A DNA stretch of 64,000 bases from Eisenbergiella tayi (GTDB lineage Bacteria; Bacillota; Clostridia; Lachnospirales; Lachnospiraceae), in contig NZ_MPDJ01000004.1 of the NCBI RefSeq assembly GCF_001881565.1, positions 262,443-326,442 on the forward strand, given 5' to 3'. Each line of letters starts with the position of its first letter. Positions within the stretch are counted from its first letter, which is position 1. A model generated the notes under the pieces. That model saw nothing but the letters and a program-made list of their open reading frames with translations. It searched no databases and was not told the DNA's origin. Shown in pieces: positions 8,850 through 17,723 of the stretch. Position numbers and translations under genes: made by a program.

Positions 8850-10292
8850 TCATTCTCCGTTACTGTCCGGCATTTCCTCCAGGCTGTTTTCCGAAACGCT
8901 GTTTCCGGATACCGAATTATCGGATACGCCGGGAAGCAGACGCCAGGAAGCGAGCACATCACCGTCTATGATTCTGGATGACCACTCTTCGATTTTAGCC
9001 ACCTGTTCTGCGTCCAGAGGCGCATCCACCTGAAGGATCAGCAGGTATTTATCCACCCGTACCTTCTTTTCCTCGTCAAGGCTTCCAAGCGCCGCACAAT
9101 CCAGATCCCGGATCTGGGGATAAAAAAGCGGAAGCTCAGACATCAGCTGCTCTTTCAGGGAGGAATTGAAAGAAAACTGGGCATAGGCAGGCCAATATAA
9201 ATCCACCTTATCCGAAAGAGCCTTATTTTTTTCTTCATAGTCCAGCTGAAGCTCTTCTCCCGCAGCAATCTCCGTATTAATCAGGCTTTCCACCTCTTCC
9301 TTGGAAATTCCTCCGGTAAACTCCGTCTGGGTCAGATACAGCTTCATACCCTTCAGATGGCTGTATTCCGAAAGCGCCGCCTGAATAGCCTCCTGTGTGG
9401 AGCTGTCCAGACGTTTTCCCACGACAGCCACCCGTATAATCCCGTTTTTGGCATCCAGGCTTTTGGATACCACCTGCGTATCATCAAAATCGAACTGGCT
9501 GGAAATAAAGCTGCCGAACTGGCTGTTCACCGCGCTGTTGTTAATCATCTGCCAGGCCAGGAAAAAGCTGGGAAGTATGGTAATAATAATTACAAGCGAC
9601 ACATAGAACTTCTGTTTCCGCAGTACTTTATCGGAAATTTCCCTCTTGGAGGTCACATGCATGATCTTCAGAACCACAACGGCAGCCATGCCGATAAAAA
9701 AGCAGTTGATAAAAAATAAATACATGGCGCCGCCGAAAAATTTCCAGGAATGGCGGGCAATTCCATAGCCAGCCGTACATAACGGCGGCATCAGGGCCGT
9801 AGCTATCGCCACACCCGGGATCACATTGCTTACCTTTTCTTCCCTTGTTATTCCTATGATACCCGCAAGACCGCCGAACACGGCGATAAGCACATCCCAA
9901 ATCGTCGGCGAGGTTCTTGCCAGCAGCTCATTGGACGGGGCTGTTATTGGGGAAAGCATAAAATAAACCGTGGAAACCAGCACACAGAATACCACCTGAA
10001 ATCCCAGCTTCATAAACGCATGCCTGACATGGGCCATATCATAGACCGCAATTCCATAAGCGATATTCATGATCCCGCCCATCAGGGGAGATATCAGCAT
10101 CGCTCCTATAATGACCGCGGTGCTGTTCATATTAAGCCCGATGGACGCGATAAACATGGCAAGAATCATGATGCACATGTTGGTTCCCCGAAGCTGCCCT
10201 CCGCTCCTTATCCTTTCCGCAATCTCCTCCTGGGATGCACAGTCCGTATTCAGATTAAAGGTATCATTCAATATCTTTCGCAGCTGGTTCAA
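8850..10292 (-). CDS. DUF389 (TIGR00341-type) membrane protein
   Basis: A 480-residue protein whose N-terminal half holds about six membrane segments (for example GTNMCIMILAMFIASIGLNM and MLISPLMGGIMNIAYGIAVY) with the MLISPLMGGIMNIAYG and GVAIATALMPPLCTAGYG signatures of the DUF389 family. The C-terminal half is soluble. It ends in a Ser/Asn-rich repeat-like tail (DNSVSGNSVSENSLEEM). The family's function is unknown; a transport or channel role is often supposed. The frame opens with TTG, with only weak ribosome binding sequence, and the next ATG would remove the family's conserved N-terminal part, so I kept TTG. A good promoter lies upstream. Confidence 0.85.
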   Translation of the reverse strand: MNQLRKILNDTFNLNTDCASQEEIAERIRSGGQLRGTNMCIMILAMFIASIGLNMNSTAVIIGAMLISPLMGGIMNIAYGIAVYDMAHVRHAFMKLGFQVVFCVLVSTVYFMLSPITAPSNELLARTSPTIWDVLIAVFGGLAGIIGITREEKVSNVIPGVAIATALMPPLCTAGYGIARHSWKFFGGAMYLFFINCFFIGMAAVVVLKIMHVTSKREISDKVLRKQKFYVSLVIIITILPSFFLAWQMINNSAVNSQFGSFISSQFDFDDTQVVSKSLDAKNGIIRVAVVGKRLDSSTQEAIQAALSEYSHLKGMKLYLTQTEFTGGISKEEVESLINTEIAAGEELQLDYEEKNKALSDKVDLYWPAYAQFSFNSSLKEQLMSELPLFYPQIRDLDCAALGSLDEEKKVRVDKYLLILQVDAPLDAEQVAKIEEWSSRIIDGDVLASWRLLPGVSDNSVSGNSVSENSLEEMPDSNGE

Positions 10293-10340
10293 CTTTCTTT
10301 ACCGCCTTCTCCGGCCCGGCCGGTTTTTCTCATTTCCCCT

Positions 10341-10369
10341 ATTATATCCTTTTCCCTGTCATATTCCAA
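10341..10369 (-). promoter_or_regulatory. Promoter of the DUF389-Lhr-NERD operon
   Basis: On the minus strand TTGGAA (10364-10369) and TATAAT (10341-10346) are separated by 17 bases. It lies about 50 bases upstream of the DUF389 start, with no terminator between. Confidence 0.7.
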
Positions 10370-10443
10370 ACAATTTTTTCCGAACATATGGTTTCCATTA
10401 AGCCGGTATCAAAATAACACGGCAGAACGGCCATCCTGCACGC

Positions 10444-10480
10444 AAAAAAGAGGTCCTGCGGAAATTTCCGCAGAATCCTC
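10444..10480 (-). terminator. Terminator of the sulfur-type redox cluster
   Basis: The core stem CTGCGGAAATTTCCGCAG is a self-complementary run extended by GAGG/CCTC, followed on the minus strand by TTTTTT. It lies 15 bases after the stop of the CoA-disulfide-reductase-like fusion gene. Confidence 0.9.
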
Positions 10481-10495
10481 TTCCGGCCGGTCTTA

Positions 10496-12997
10496 TTATA
10501 CGAACAGATTCACATTGGAAAGCTCCGCATCCCCCAGATAGGAAGCCACTCCTGCCAATTCCACGCCATCTATCAGTTCTTCCTTTGTAATTCCCATCAC
10601 ATCCATGGACATGGTGCAGGCTACCAGACGCACGCCCTGTGCCATGGCCTGTTTCATCAGCTCCTCCAGAGAGCTTACGTTCTTATCCCGCATCACCTTT
10701 TTCATGAGCCGTGTGCCCATACCTCCCATATTCATGTTGGAAAGCTTCAGTTTCCCTGTTCCCCGCGGCATCATCATGCCGAACATACGATCCAGGAACG
10801 GCTTTTTCACTTTTACTTTATCCGGTCTGCGGAGGGCATTCAGTCCCCAGAAGGTAAAAAACATGGTTACCGGCCTACCCATGGCTGCCGCTCCGTTGGC
10901 AATAATGAAGGCGGCAAGCACCTTATCCAGATCACCGTCAAATACAATAATTGTTTTTCCTTCCCGTTCCGCCGCAGGATTTCCGTCTTCCCGGACAGAG
11001 CAGCCTGTTTCGGCTGCTTTCCCGCTTCCTTTTTCCCCATTCCCTTTTTCAATGGTAACCCGGATCTGTTTTCCGTCCTTTTCCGATGCGGCCAGGGTAT
11101 TGCCGGTTCTGGAACACCATGCGGAAATATCACGTGCGAAGCCCAAATCCGTGGCAGCAACACAGAGCCTTTCTCCTTCCTCCATATCGCGCAGAGTCTC
11201 ATTAACCTTCATGATCGGCCCGGGGCACTGCAGGCCGCTGCAGTCCAGTTCCAGCACTCTTTTTTCCTGTTTATCGTTTCGTTCCCGCATCGTTTTTTCC
11301 ACAGCTTCTGCCATCCTGTAATTTTTATAATGATAGGACTTATAGAATGTCGTCCCGCCTTCCAGTACCTTCACCCGCTTAAAACCGGACTGCATCAGGA
11401 TACGTGCCGCATTATAGGAACGGACTCCCACCGAGCAGTAAGGGATAATCAGTTTTCCGGGATCCAGCTCTTCCATCCGCTCCCTGAGTTCTCCCAAAGG
11501 GATGTGCATGGAACCGGGGACAGCAAATACAAGGCGTTCCGCCGCTTCAGTCACATCCAGTATCTGACAGTCGTCCCTCTTCTTTTCATCCGCCTGTATG
11601 CTTTCCAGTTCCTGTACTCCAAGGAAGGATACAAGACCTTTCCGTACATTTTCCGCCGTAAAGCCCGCCATATTCACCGGATCCTTCGCCGAGGAAAAAG
11701 GAGGGGCATATGCCAGCTCCAGTTTAGCCAAATCATCGGTTGTGCCGGACAGCCGCATGACGGAGGCGATGGTATCAATCCTCTTGTCCACACCCTCCTG
11801 GCCCACTATCTGTGCGCCCAGGATCCGGGAATCCGGATCAAAAAGCAGCTTCAGAGTCAGAGGATACGCGCCGGGATAATAGCCTGCATGGGATTTCTGC
11901 TGTATCAGTATGGTATGATAATCCCGGCCTTTTATTTTTCCGGAGGCCAACAGTGCCTTTTCATTTAAGCCCACAGCCGCGGCGGTCAGATCAAAACATT
12001 GGGCCGCACTGGTTCCCAGGCTTCCTTTATAGCGCTTCCTGTCGCCCGCAATATTATCCGCACAAATCCTGGCCTGCTTATTGGCAGGGCCGGCGAGAGG
12101 TATCATCGTCCGCTCTCCTGAGACAAGCTGTTCCACTTCAATGACATCCCCGGCAGCATAGATATTGGGAACACTTGTCTGCAGGAATTCATTGACCAGG
12201 ATACCGCCCCTTGCATTCAGGGCAAGCCCGGCCTCTGAGGCTAGACGGCTGTTGGGACGCACCCCTATGGAAAGGATAACCATATCCGTGCGGATTGTTT
12301 TCCCGCTGGCAAGCAAAAGCTCCACCTGGTTTTCCTTCTGACAAAACTGCTTTACGCCGTCTTCCAGAATCAGTTCCACGCCGTTCATTTCCATATTTTC
12401 ATGCAGCAGCTGGGCCATTTCATAGTCCAGAGGAGCCATGACCTGCTTCTGCATCTCTATCACGGATAAGGAAAGACCCGCACGATGGAGATTTTCCGCC
12501 ATTTCCAGGCCAATGAAGCCGCCGCCGATGACCGCAGCGCTCTCCGGCTTCTCTTTTTCCATAAATTCTTTTATCCTGTCCGTATCCGCAATATTCCAGA
12601 TGGTAAAAATGCGGCTTCCGTCAATTCCCGGAATTCCAGGCTTCAGAGGTGAGGAACCGGTGGCGATGATAAGATTGTCATAGCTCTCCTCATAGGTTTC
12701 TCCTGTCTTCAGATTCCGTACCGTAACTATATTTTCCTCCGGACGGACGGCTGCAGCCTCCTGGCAGATACGTACATCTATATTGAATTTTTTCTTCATC
12801 CCCTCCGGCGTCTGCAGCAGCAGGGATTCCCGGCTGTGAATGACGTCTCCGATATAATAGGGAAGGCCGCAGTTGGCAAAGGAAATATATTCTCCTTTCT
12901 CCAGCATCACGATTTCCATGCTTTCATCTCTGCGGCGAAGTCTTGCCGCTGCGGTAGCCCCACCGGCCACGCCGCCGATAATCACTGTTTTACTCAT
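10496..12997 (-). CDS. CoA-disulfide reductase-like flavoprotein fused to rhodanese, TusA and DsrE domains
   Basis: An 833-residue four-domain protein. Residues 1-450 are a pyridine nucleotide-disulfide oxidoreductase of the CoA-disulfide/persulfide reductase group, with FAD motif IIGGVAGGATAAARL and redox Cys43 in SFANCGLPYY. A rhodanese domain follows with loop PYCSVGVRSYNAARIL and its catalytic Cys. Next is a TusA domain with LDCSGLQCPGPIMK (CPxP Cys). Last is a DsrE/DsrF-like domain (FDGDLDKVLAAFIIANGA, ACTMSMDVMG). All four domain cysteines are intact, giving a chain of persulfide carriers on one polypeptide next to an NAD(P)H-FAD centre. The likely job is reduction or shuttling of sulfane sulfur in the cytoplasm. 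The start is the ATG after GAAGGAG; an upstream ATG 12 codons earlier lacks a site. Two palindromes lie in its leader. Confidence 0.9.
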   Translation of the reverse strand: MSKTVIIGGVAGGATAAARLRRRDESMEIVMLEKGEYISFANCGLPYYIGDVIHSRESLLLQTPEGMKKKFNIDVRICQEAAAVRPEENIVTVRNLKTGETYEESYDNLIIATGSSPLKPGIPGIDGSRIFTIWNIADTDRIKEFMEKEKPESAAVIGGGFIGLEMAENLHRAGLSLSVIEMQKQVMAPLDYEMAQLLHENMEMNGVELILEDGVKQFCQKENQVELLLASGKTIRTDMVILSIGVRPNSRLASEAGLALNARGGILVNEFLQTSVPNIYAAGDVIEVEQLVSGERTMIPLAGPANKQARICADNIAGDRKRYKGSLGTSAAQCFDLTAAAVGLNEKALLASGKIKGRDYHTILIQQKSHAGYYPGAYPLTLKLLFDPDSRILGAQIVGQEGVDKRIDTIASVMRLSGTTDDLAKLELAYAPPFSSAKDPVNMAGFTAENVRKGLVSFLGVQELESIQADEKKRDDCQILDVTEAAERLVFAVPGSMHIPLGELRERMEELDPGKLIIPYCSVGVRSYNAARILMQSGFKRVKVLEGGTTFYKSYHYKNYRMAEAVEKTMRERNDKQEKRVLELDCSGLQCPGPIMKVNETLRDMEEGERLCVAATDLGFARDISAWCSRTGNTLAASEKDGKQIRVTIEKGNGEKGSGKAAETGCSVREDGNPAAEREGKTIIVFDGDLDKVLAAFIIANGAAAMGRPVTMFFTFWGLNALRRPDKVKVKKPFLDRMFGMMMPRGTGKLKLSNMNMGGMGTRLMKKVMRDKNVSSLEELMKQAMAQGVRLVACTMSMDVMGITKEELIDGVELAGVASYLGDAELSNVNLFV

Positions 12998-13015
12998 AAA
13001 AATACACTCCTTCGA

Positions 13016-13040
13016 AATAAGATCCTGAAACAATCTTACT
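13016..13040. promoter_or_regulatory. Inverted repeat in leader of the CoADR fusion gene
   Basis: AATAAGAT (13016-13023) and ATCTTACT (13033-13040) form an inverted repeat with one mismatch and a nine-base spacer, 19 bases upstream of the start codon. It is a possible operator; no regulator is assigned. Confidence 0.35.
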
Positions 13041-13060
13041 CCGGGGAGTGCTTTTTTTCC

Positions 13061-13073
13061 GTAACCAGGTCAC
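13061..13073. promoter_or_regulatory. Possible Crp/Fnr-family binding site
   Basis: The 13-base near-palindrome GTAACCAGGTCAC lies between the Crp/Fnr-family gene and the CoADR fusion gene. Read on the minus strand it includes TGTGACC, like a Crp-type half site. Control by the adjacent regulator is inferred from position only. Confidence 0.4.
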
Positions 13074-13110
13074 ATATGTCTGATTTCGGGTCTTCTTTTT
13101 TTACTGACCG

Positions 13111-13788
13111 CTATTTCCGGGCCAGCTCCTGCAGTTTTTTCTTATTTGCCAGCTTCACTCTGCCTCTTGCCAGTTCCACCAGATTTTCTTTTTCAAAATA
13201 TTTCAGCATACGGGAAACGACTTCTCTTGCGCTGCCGGTATACCTGGCAATCTGGTCATGTGTCATAGTCAGGGTATCTTCTCCTGTTTTGGCGGCTTCA
13301 TCCACAAGGAACACCGCCAGCCTCTTATCAAAGCTCATAAAAAGAATCTGCTGCATGGTCCACATCACGTCGGAAAACCGTTCCGCCGCCTGTTTGTAGA
13401 TGAAATTCTCCACATAGATATTTTCCTGGGAAAGCCTTCGGATGACAGCCGTCGGGATTACCAGAACCTCGCTGTCTTTCTCCGCATCTATGAGGATCTC
13501 AAAGGTGATTTCCTGCATAAAGCAGGAAGCGCTTAAAACACAGGCTTCTCCTTCATCAATCCGGAACAGGGTGATATCCCTGCCGTCCTCCGACTGCATA
13601 TATACCCGAAGCTGCCCCTCCTTAACGAGAAGGACTCCAACACAGTCCTCCGATGCCCGATGGATAAAAGCGCCTTTCGGATACTCTGCCGAAGCAGCAT
13701 TCCTGCAGATTGTCTTCTGTTCTTCTCCGGTCAGCTTATCCCAGAATGGGAAAAAGCCCGCCATCCTTCCGCAATCCTCTTTCTGCAT
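13111..13788 (-). CDS. Crp/Fnr-family transcriptional regulator
   Basis: A 225-residue regulator with an N-terminal cyclic-nucleotide-binding-type beta barrel (GAFIHRASEDCVGVLLVKEG, then SEDGRDITLFRIDEGEACV) and a C-terminal winged helix (LTMTHDQIARYTGSAREVV, with RMLKYFEKENLVEL). No Fnr-type four-cysteine N-terminal cluster is seen, though Cys residues occur in the barrel (about residue 29 and in ACVLSASCF). It may sense redox state, sulfur species or a small ligand. I chose the ATG six bases after GGGGG; the frame also opens 14 codons earlier. It sits inside the redox cluster between ferredoxin and fusion gene, so local control is likely. Confidence 0.88.
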   Translation of the reverse strand: MQKEDCGRMAGFFPFWDKLTGEEQKTICRNAASAEYPKGAFIHRASEDCVGVLLVKEGQLRVYMQSEDGRDITLFRIDEGEACVLSASCFMQEITFEILIDAEKDSEVLVIPTAVIRRLSQENIYVENFIYKQAAERFSDVMWTMQQILFMSFDKRLAVFLVDEAAKTGEDTLTMTHDQIARYTGSAREVVSRMLKYFEKENLVELARGRVKLANKKKLQELARK

Positions 13789-13849
13789 ACCATGCCCCCT
13801 GTTCTGCTGCCGTAAGGGCCGAATACTCAAAACAAGTGTTCAGCGGCTA

Positions 13850-14119
13850 TCACCTGACCGGAACAAATTTCGCCTGGTTCATAAGCGGATGTTCCAGGGA
13901 AATCGCCCCTTTATTCGGACAGGCCATCACACAGCTGCCACAATAATAGCATTCTCCCGGATAAATTACAATGGGATGTTTCCCCTTTGTGGGATTGGGT
14001 ATCATAATATCCACCTGGCACACATCTGCACAGCGGTTACAGCCCACACACAGACTGTCATCGAATTTCAGCGGCCTTGCACTGCAGGGAATCACCGAAG
14101 CCGTCATTTCCTTTTCCAT
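13850..14119 (-). CDS. Ferredoxin with two [4Fe-4S] clusters (AprB-like partner)
   Basis: An 89-residue protein with two complete cluster motifs: Cys24-27-30-34 (CVGCNRCADVC) and Cys57-60-63-67 (CYYCGSCVMAC followed by Pro). The spacing is that of dicluster ferredoxins that pass electrons to flavoproteins. The start at ATG after GGAGGAACC is clear. The gene follows the AprA-like flavoprotein by 72 bases, as adenylylsulfate reductase subunits B and A are paired, although the order is reversed from some such operons. The short tail AKFVPVR lacks the long C-terminal extension of true AprB. It is therefore called AprB-like by context only. Confidence 0.88.
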   Translation of the reverse strand: MEKEMTASVIPCSARPLKFDDSLCVGCNRCADVCQVDIMIPNPTKGKHPIVIYPGECYYCGSCVMACPNKGAISLEHPLMNQAKFVPVR

Positions 14120-14160
14120 GGTTCCTCCTGTCTGCGCGCATCTGCACGCGAATGAATGCA

Positions 14161-14181
14161 AGGGGTGCCTGACACTCCCCC
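14161..14181 (-). other. Intercistronic hairpin
   Basis: On the minus strand AGGGGGAGTG and CACCCCT flank a short loop between the flavoprotein and ferredoxin genes. There is no clear T-run, so it may tune transcript stability or expression ratio rather than terminate. Confidence 0.4.
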
Positions 14182-14191
14182 TGCTGCCGTA

Positions 14192-16123
14192 TCAGCGGCT
14201 CTTTATATAATCCTGATTTCTTTTTTCATATTCCGTTTCCAAATCACCGAAATAGCCCAGGGGAACTCTGCCTTTAACTGCCTTCCCGTTTTCCTGGCGG
14301 ATGGTGATAAAACAGTTGTCTTCCTTCGGATCCATTTCCGGGAAATCACTGCGTTCAAAACACAAGGGCCTGGAGCTGGATTCCCGGAAGATACAGGCCT
14401 GAAGAATCATTTTGGCAACCTCCAGAATATCAAATACTTCATGGGCGCGCATGAGTTCATGAGGATTTTCCGCTTTCACAAGAGGCAGCGCTTCTTTTTC
14501 ATAGCTGTTAAGCAAAGCAAGACCTTCCTCCAGGAGCGCTTTGCATTTCACGCCGCCGCAGTAGTTCTGCATCGCCTTGGAGACGGCCATATTCAGTTCT
14601 CTCCAATCCATTCCCTCTTCCACATAAAGAGGGGCATAGAGCCGTTTTTTCTCCGCTTCTGTCTCCAGCCGGTCCGGTTCCGCTTCCGGTATGCCCTCCG
14701 TACTGTCCGCGGCTTTTCTTCCCGCATAGTACCCTGTTGCCGCGGCAAATCCGCAGCAGTCCGATGCAAAAAGCTGATCACCTGCGGCGTAAATACCATC
14801 AATATTAGTTTTCAGATCCCAGTCGTGCATAATGCCGCCCGGCGCTCCGAAAAGCTGGCGCTCCTGGGCAAGGAATGCAGCGGACTGCCAGCCGTTTCCA
14901 TAGCTCTGCAGCATATGCTTTGCCGGATCAAATCCGCGCTTCGTATAATTTTCCAGAATGGGAATTTTGGTTTTTCCTTCTTCTCCTACCATCATTCCCC
15001 ATATCACCTTCCGCTCCATTTCCGGCATACGGCTTAAATCTGCATAGAAGGGAAGCTGATAGCCCCGTTTTATCAATTCCTCAAAAGGAAGGGTTTCCGG
15101 CCCCCGGTATTCATATTTTGCCTCGTCAATCACACCGCCTTTCAGGAAAAACTTCTGTCCCGGAGCAGGATAATAGCGCTCCGATACCGTCTGAAGCTCC
15201 CTGCCGTCCCTGTCCACATAGGGAATTTCCACTCCCCTGGCATCCACCATGGTTGCCGCATACCATGTATTATGATTGTTGCCTGTTCCATAGGGAGGAA
15301 AGCTTCTGCCCGCCGCAGAGAACTCCCCTTTCACGGATTTTTCCATCATGGTAAATTCGATCCCGGCACGATAACCCATGGCATGTCCGCTGCCGATGCT
15401 CTGCGTCGGCCTGAACTCGCACAGTCCGACCAGATCCGGATTAAAGAGCCAGAGCCTGGCCGGCCTTGACATTGTAAGGATCGTGGCTTTTGCTTTGAAA
15501 ACCATGAATTTTCCGGTGCGCACATTCATGCCCATGGCGCCGATTCCCCGTTTTTTCCCATTCTCTGTCTTCGTCAGCAGCGCAGTGGCCTCCGTCCTGT
15601 CATAAACCCTTACTCCCAGTCTCTTCAATTCCTTAAAAAGGGCCGGTTTGAAGGTGCTCCCCCAAACGCGCAGGGTAAAACGGTTTTTATAATCATAGGC
15701 AAACATGAGCCTGGTTTCCTCATCCCGGAACTCCGCTCCCTTGAATTCGTCTTCCGTATCCCTCACCTTTCCGCCGAAGGATTCCATATCCAGAAGGCGG
15801 TCATAGCCTTCCCTGCATTCGATATAATGGGCTATTCCATTGCTGTAATAATCCTGCTCCTCCACATATGCTTCGGCGATTTCCTTCGCCGTGACAAGGG
15901 AACAGGGATTGGTACAGGCTGATTCCCAGTGGTCAAAGCCGCTTCCCGCCGCGCCGCTGCGCTCGGTTGCCCCTTTTTCCACCACGATTACCTTCTTCCC
16001 TTTTCTGGCGGCGGCAATGGCCGCATAGCATCCCGCAAGCCCTCCGCCCAGAACCAGGACATCACAGGAAGCTTCCTCTTCCTGACCGATTTCATTTTGA
16101 TATGGCCACTGATATGTACTCAT
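14192..16123 (-). CDS. AprA-like / fumarate reductase-type FAD flavoprotein
   Basis: A 643-residue flavoprotein of the fumarate reductase/succinate dehydrogenase group. FAD motif DVLVLGGGLAGCYAA lies at 21-35, followed by VVEKGATERSGAAGSG, the substrate-domain segment FRPTQSIGSGHAMGYRAGIE, the FAD-binding GIYAAGDQLFASDCCG near 430, and a C-terminal ESSSRPLCFERSDFPEMD like the family's R-rich end. Length and the lack of a signal peptide fit adenylylsulfate reductase alpha subunits and related enzymes, but no ATP sulfurylase gene is visible here, so the substrate is open. The start could be GTG four codons upstream. Its neighbours are the symporter upstream and the two-cluster ferredoxin downstream, which probably supplies or removes electrons. 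Confidence 0.78.
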   Translation of the reverse strand: MSTYQWPYQNEIGQEEEASCDVLVLGGGLAGCYAAIAAARKGKKVIVVEKGATERSGAAGSGFDHWESACTNPCSLVTAKEIAEAYVEEQDYYSNGIAHYIECREGYDRLLDMESFGGKVRDTEDEFKGAEFRDEETRLMFAYDYKNRFTLRVWGSTFKPALFKELKRLGVRVYDRTEATALLTKTENGKKRGIGAMGMNVRTGKFMVFKAKATILTMSRPARLWLFNPDLVGLCEFRPTQSIGSGHAMGYRAGIEFTMMEKSVKGEFSAAGRSFPPYGTGNNHNTWYAATMVDARGVEIPYVDRDGRELQTVSERYYPAPGQKFFLKGGVIDEAKYEYRGPETLPFEELIKRGYQLPFYADLSRMPEMERKVIWGMMVGEEGKTKIPILENYTKRGFDPAKHMLQSYGNGWQSAAFLAQERQLFGAPGGIMHDWDLKTNIDGIYAAGDQLFASDCCGFAAATGYYAGRKAADSTEGIPEAEPDRLETEAEKKRLYAPLYVEEGMDWRELNMAVSKAMQNYCGGVKCKALLEEGLALLNSYEKEALPLVKAENPHELMRAHEVFDILEVAKMILQACIFRESSSRPLCFERSDFPEMDPKEDNCFITIRQENGKAVKGRVPLGYFGDLETEYEKRNQDYIKSR

Positions 16124-16167
16124 ATATCTTCTCACATTCCTTTTACATTTTCCTGTTATGCTGCCGG

Positions 16168-17589
16168 TTAAGCACGCACTTTCTTCCCGTTCTTATCCAG
16201 GCTGCTGAAAATAACCAGCGCTGCGGCTGATACCAGGTAAGCGATCATCAGCGCCAGATCCACATTGATCACACCATAAAGAGGTCCCGGGATTCCGATA
16301 AAGAAGGAAACCACTCCTACGATCCCGCCTGCGAAAGCCGCCGCAAAGGCGCCTTTTCTGGTAGCTCCGCTCCACAAAAGCCCTCCCAGCAGAGGAACCA
16401 GCATACTTCCCATATACGGATAATTAAAAATAATCATGGCGTCCAGTATATCCGTCATCTTAAAGGCAAACAGAATTCCTGCAATACTGCCTCCAAATAC
16501 GGCCACACGGGATATCAGCTTGGCCTTGGGAAGCTCATCCAGATTTTCCACCTCAGGGTGAAGAAATTTGTTATAGAAATCCCTGGAAAAAGAAGCCCCC
16601 AAAGACAGAATAACACAGTTTGCGCTTGACATCGCCGCAGAAAGAATAGCCGCAATAACAATTCCCGCCAACACAGGATGAAGGACTCCGGTAGCCGCTA
16701 TGGTAAAAATACCATCCGTCACTCCCGGGAAAAGTATGGTGGAGGCCGCTCCCACCGTAGAGCACAGCAGACCGATAATAATAACGATCACTCCGCCCCC
16801 AATACATCCCCTGGTAGCCGTCTTCGCATCCTTGGCCGACTGAATCCTGGCATAGGCATCATAAGAAACCGATATGGAGAGGAAAAACGGCAGCACCAGA
16901 TAGATAAACTTGGTGCCCATTCCATGAGGAATAAACGGTGTTGCATAGATAGCGCCGATGCTTCCTCCCGCATGAGTAAACTGAATCAGGGTTGCAACGG
17001 CAAGAATGGGAATCCCGATGATTATAATCCCTGTCTGAATTACATCAGTAAGCACCACACCCCACATGCCGCCAACCGTACAGTAAATAAGGATAACCAC
17101 GGCGGTAATGACAACACCTGCTTCAAAAGGAATCCCAAAGCCGGAAAGGATACCGCCGCAGGCAAGAAGCTGGGCGATAAAAATTCCCAGAAGGCTCGGT
17201 ACATTGCTGATCCATGCCCAGAAGCGGATGCCTTTGCTGTCCCCGTATCTCTTTGCGAAGAAATCGAGAGGCACATAGCCTTCCTCCTGGCGCAGCTTTC
17301 TCGCCGTCAGAAGCCCGGCCAGGATTAATCCGCCGCCGCAGCCAATGGAATAATAAATTCCCGGCCATACGCCATCGTTATAACCGTTTGTGGCACTGCT
17401 GAGCACAATACCGACTCCTATCTGGACAGCCGCCAGTGTTATGGCTGTCATCGGAGTGTTCAGTCGTCTTCCTGCCACAAGGAAATCCGACGCTTTCTTA
17501 TTCTTTCTCGATGCATAGATTCCGGTCCCGATCATAACCAGAAAATATGCCACGCAGATTGTTACAATAACTGTGTTTTCCCCCATCAT
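16168..17589 (-). CDS. Sodium:solute symporter family (SSS) transporter
   Basis: A 473-residue membrane protein with about 13 hydrophobic helices, beginning VIVTICVAYFLVMIGTGIYA. The SSS hallmark ASDFLVAGRRLNTPMTAITL follows helix 1, and GVGIVLSSATNGYNDGVWPG and YCTVGGMWGVVLTDVIQTG are typical of helices 2 and 5-6. It imports an organic solute with Na+. I placed the start at the ATG five bases after AAAGGAG, 27 codons inside the longest frame. As first gene of the redox cluster, it probably imports the compound handled by the flavoprotein. Confidence 0.9.
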   Translation of the reverse strand: MMGENTVIVTICVAYFLVMIGTGIYASRKNKKASDFLVAGRRLNTPMTAITLAAVQIGVGIVLSSATNGYNDGVWPGIYYSIGCGGGLILAGLLTARKLRQEEGYVPLDFFAKRYGDSKGIRFWAWISNVPSLLGIFIAQLLACGGILSGFGIPFEAGVVITAVVILIYCTVGGMWGVVLTDVIQTGIIIIGIPILAVATLIQFTHAGGSIGAIYATPFIPHGMGTKFIYLVLPFFLSISVSYDAYARIQSAKDAKTATRGCIGGGVIVIIIGLLCSTVGAASTILFPGVTDGIFTIAATGVLHPVLAGIVIAAILSAAMSSANCVILSLGASFSRDFYNKFLHPEVENLDELPKAKLISRVAVFGGSIAGILFAFKMTDILDAMIIFNYPYMGSMLVPLLGGLLWSGATRKGAFAAAFAGGIVGVVSFFIGIPGPLYGVINVDLALMIAYLVSAAALVIFSSLDKNGKKVRA

Positions 17590-17694
17590 TCTGTCTCCTT
17601 TGGATATTTTATCTTGGGTATTGCATGCATAGATTTTCGGCTTCCCGCATACACACGCTGTCGCGTACACGCTTTAAAGCAGCAAAGCTTTATT

Positions 17695-17723
17695 ATTGTA
17701 ACATTTTACCATAGGGAAAGCAA
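17695..17723 (-). promoter_or_regulatory. Promoter of the symporter/redox cluster
   Basis: On the minus strand TTGCTT (17718-17723) and TACAAT (17695-17700) are separated by 17 bases, leaving a leader of about 100 bases before the symporter start. The 17724-18033 stretch is AT-rich and holds no other gene that I recognise. Confidence 0.6.

Noticed and set aside
5043..8981. Two long plus-strand reading frames (661 and 516 codons) opposite the Lhr helicase
   Set aside because: They have no family motifs, poor ribosome binding sites and arise from the codon bias of the helicase, whose motifs on the minus strand are complete.
14156..15037. Plus-strand frame of 293 codons opposite the AprA-like gene
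   Set aside because: Composition and lack of motifs show it is an antisense shadow of the flavoprotein gene.
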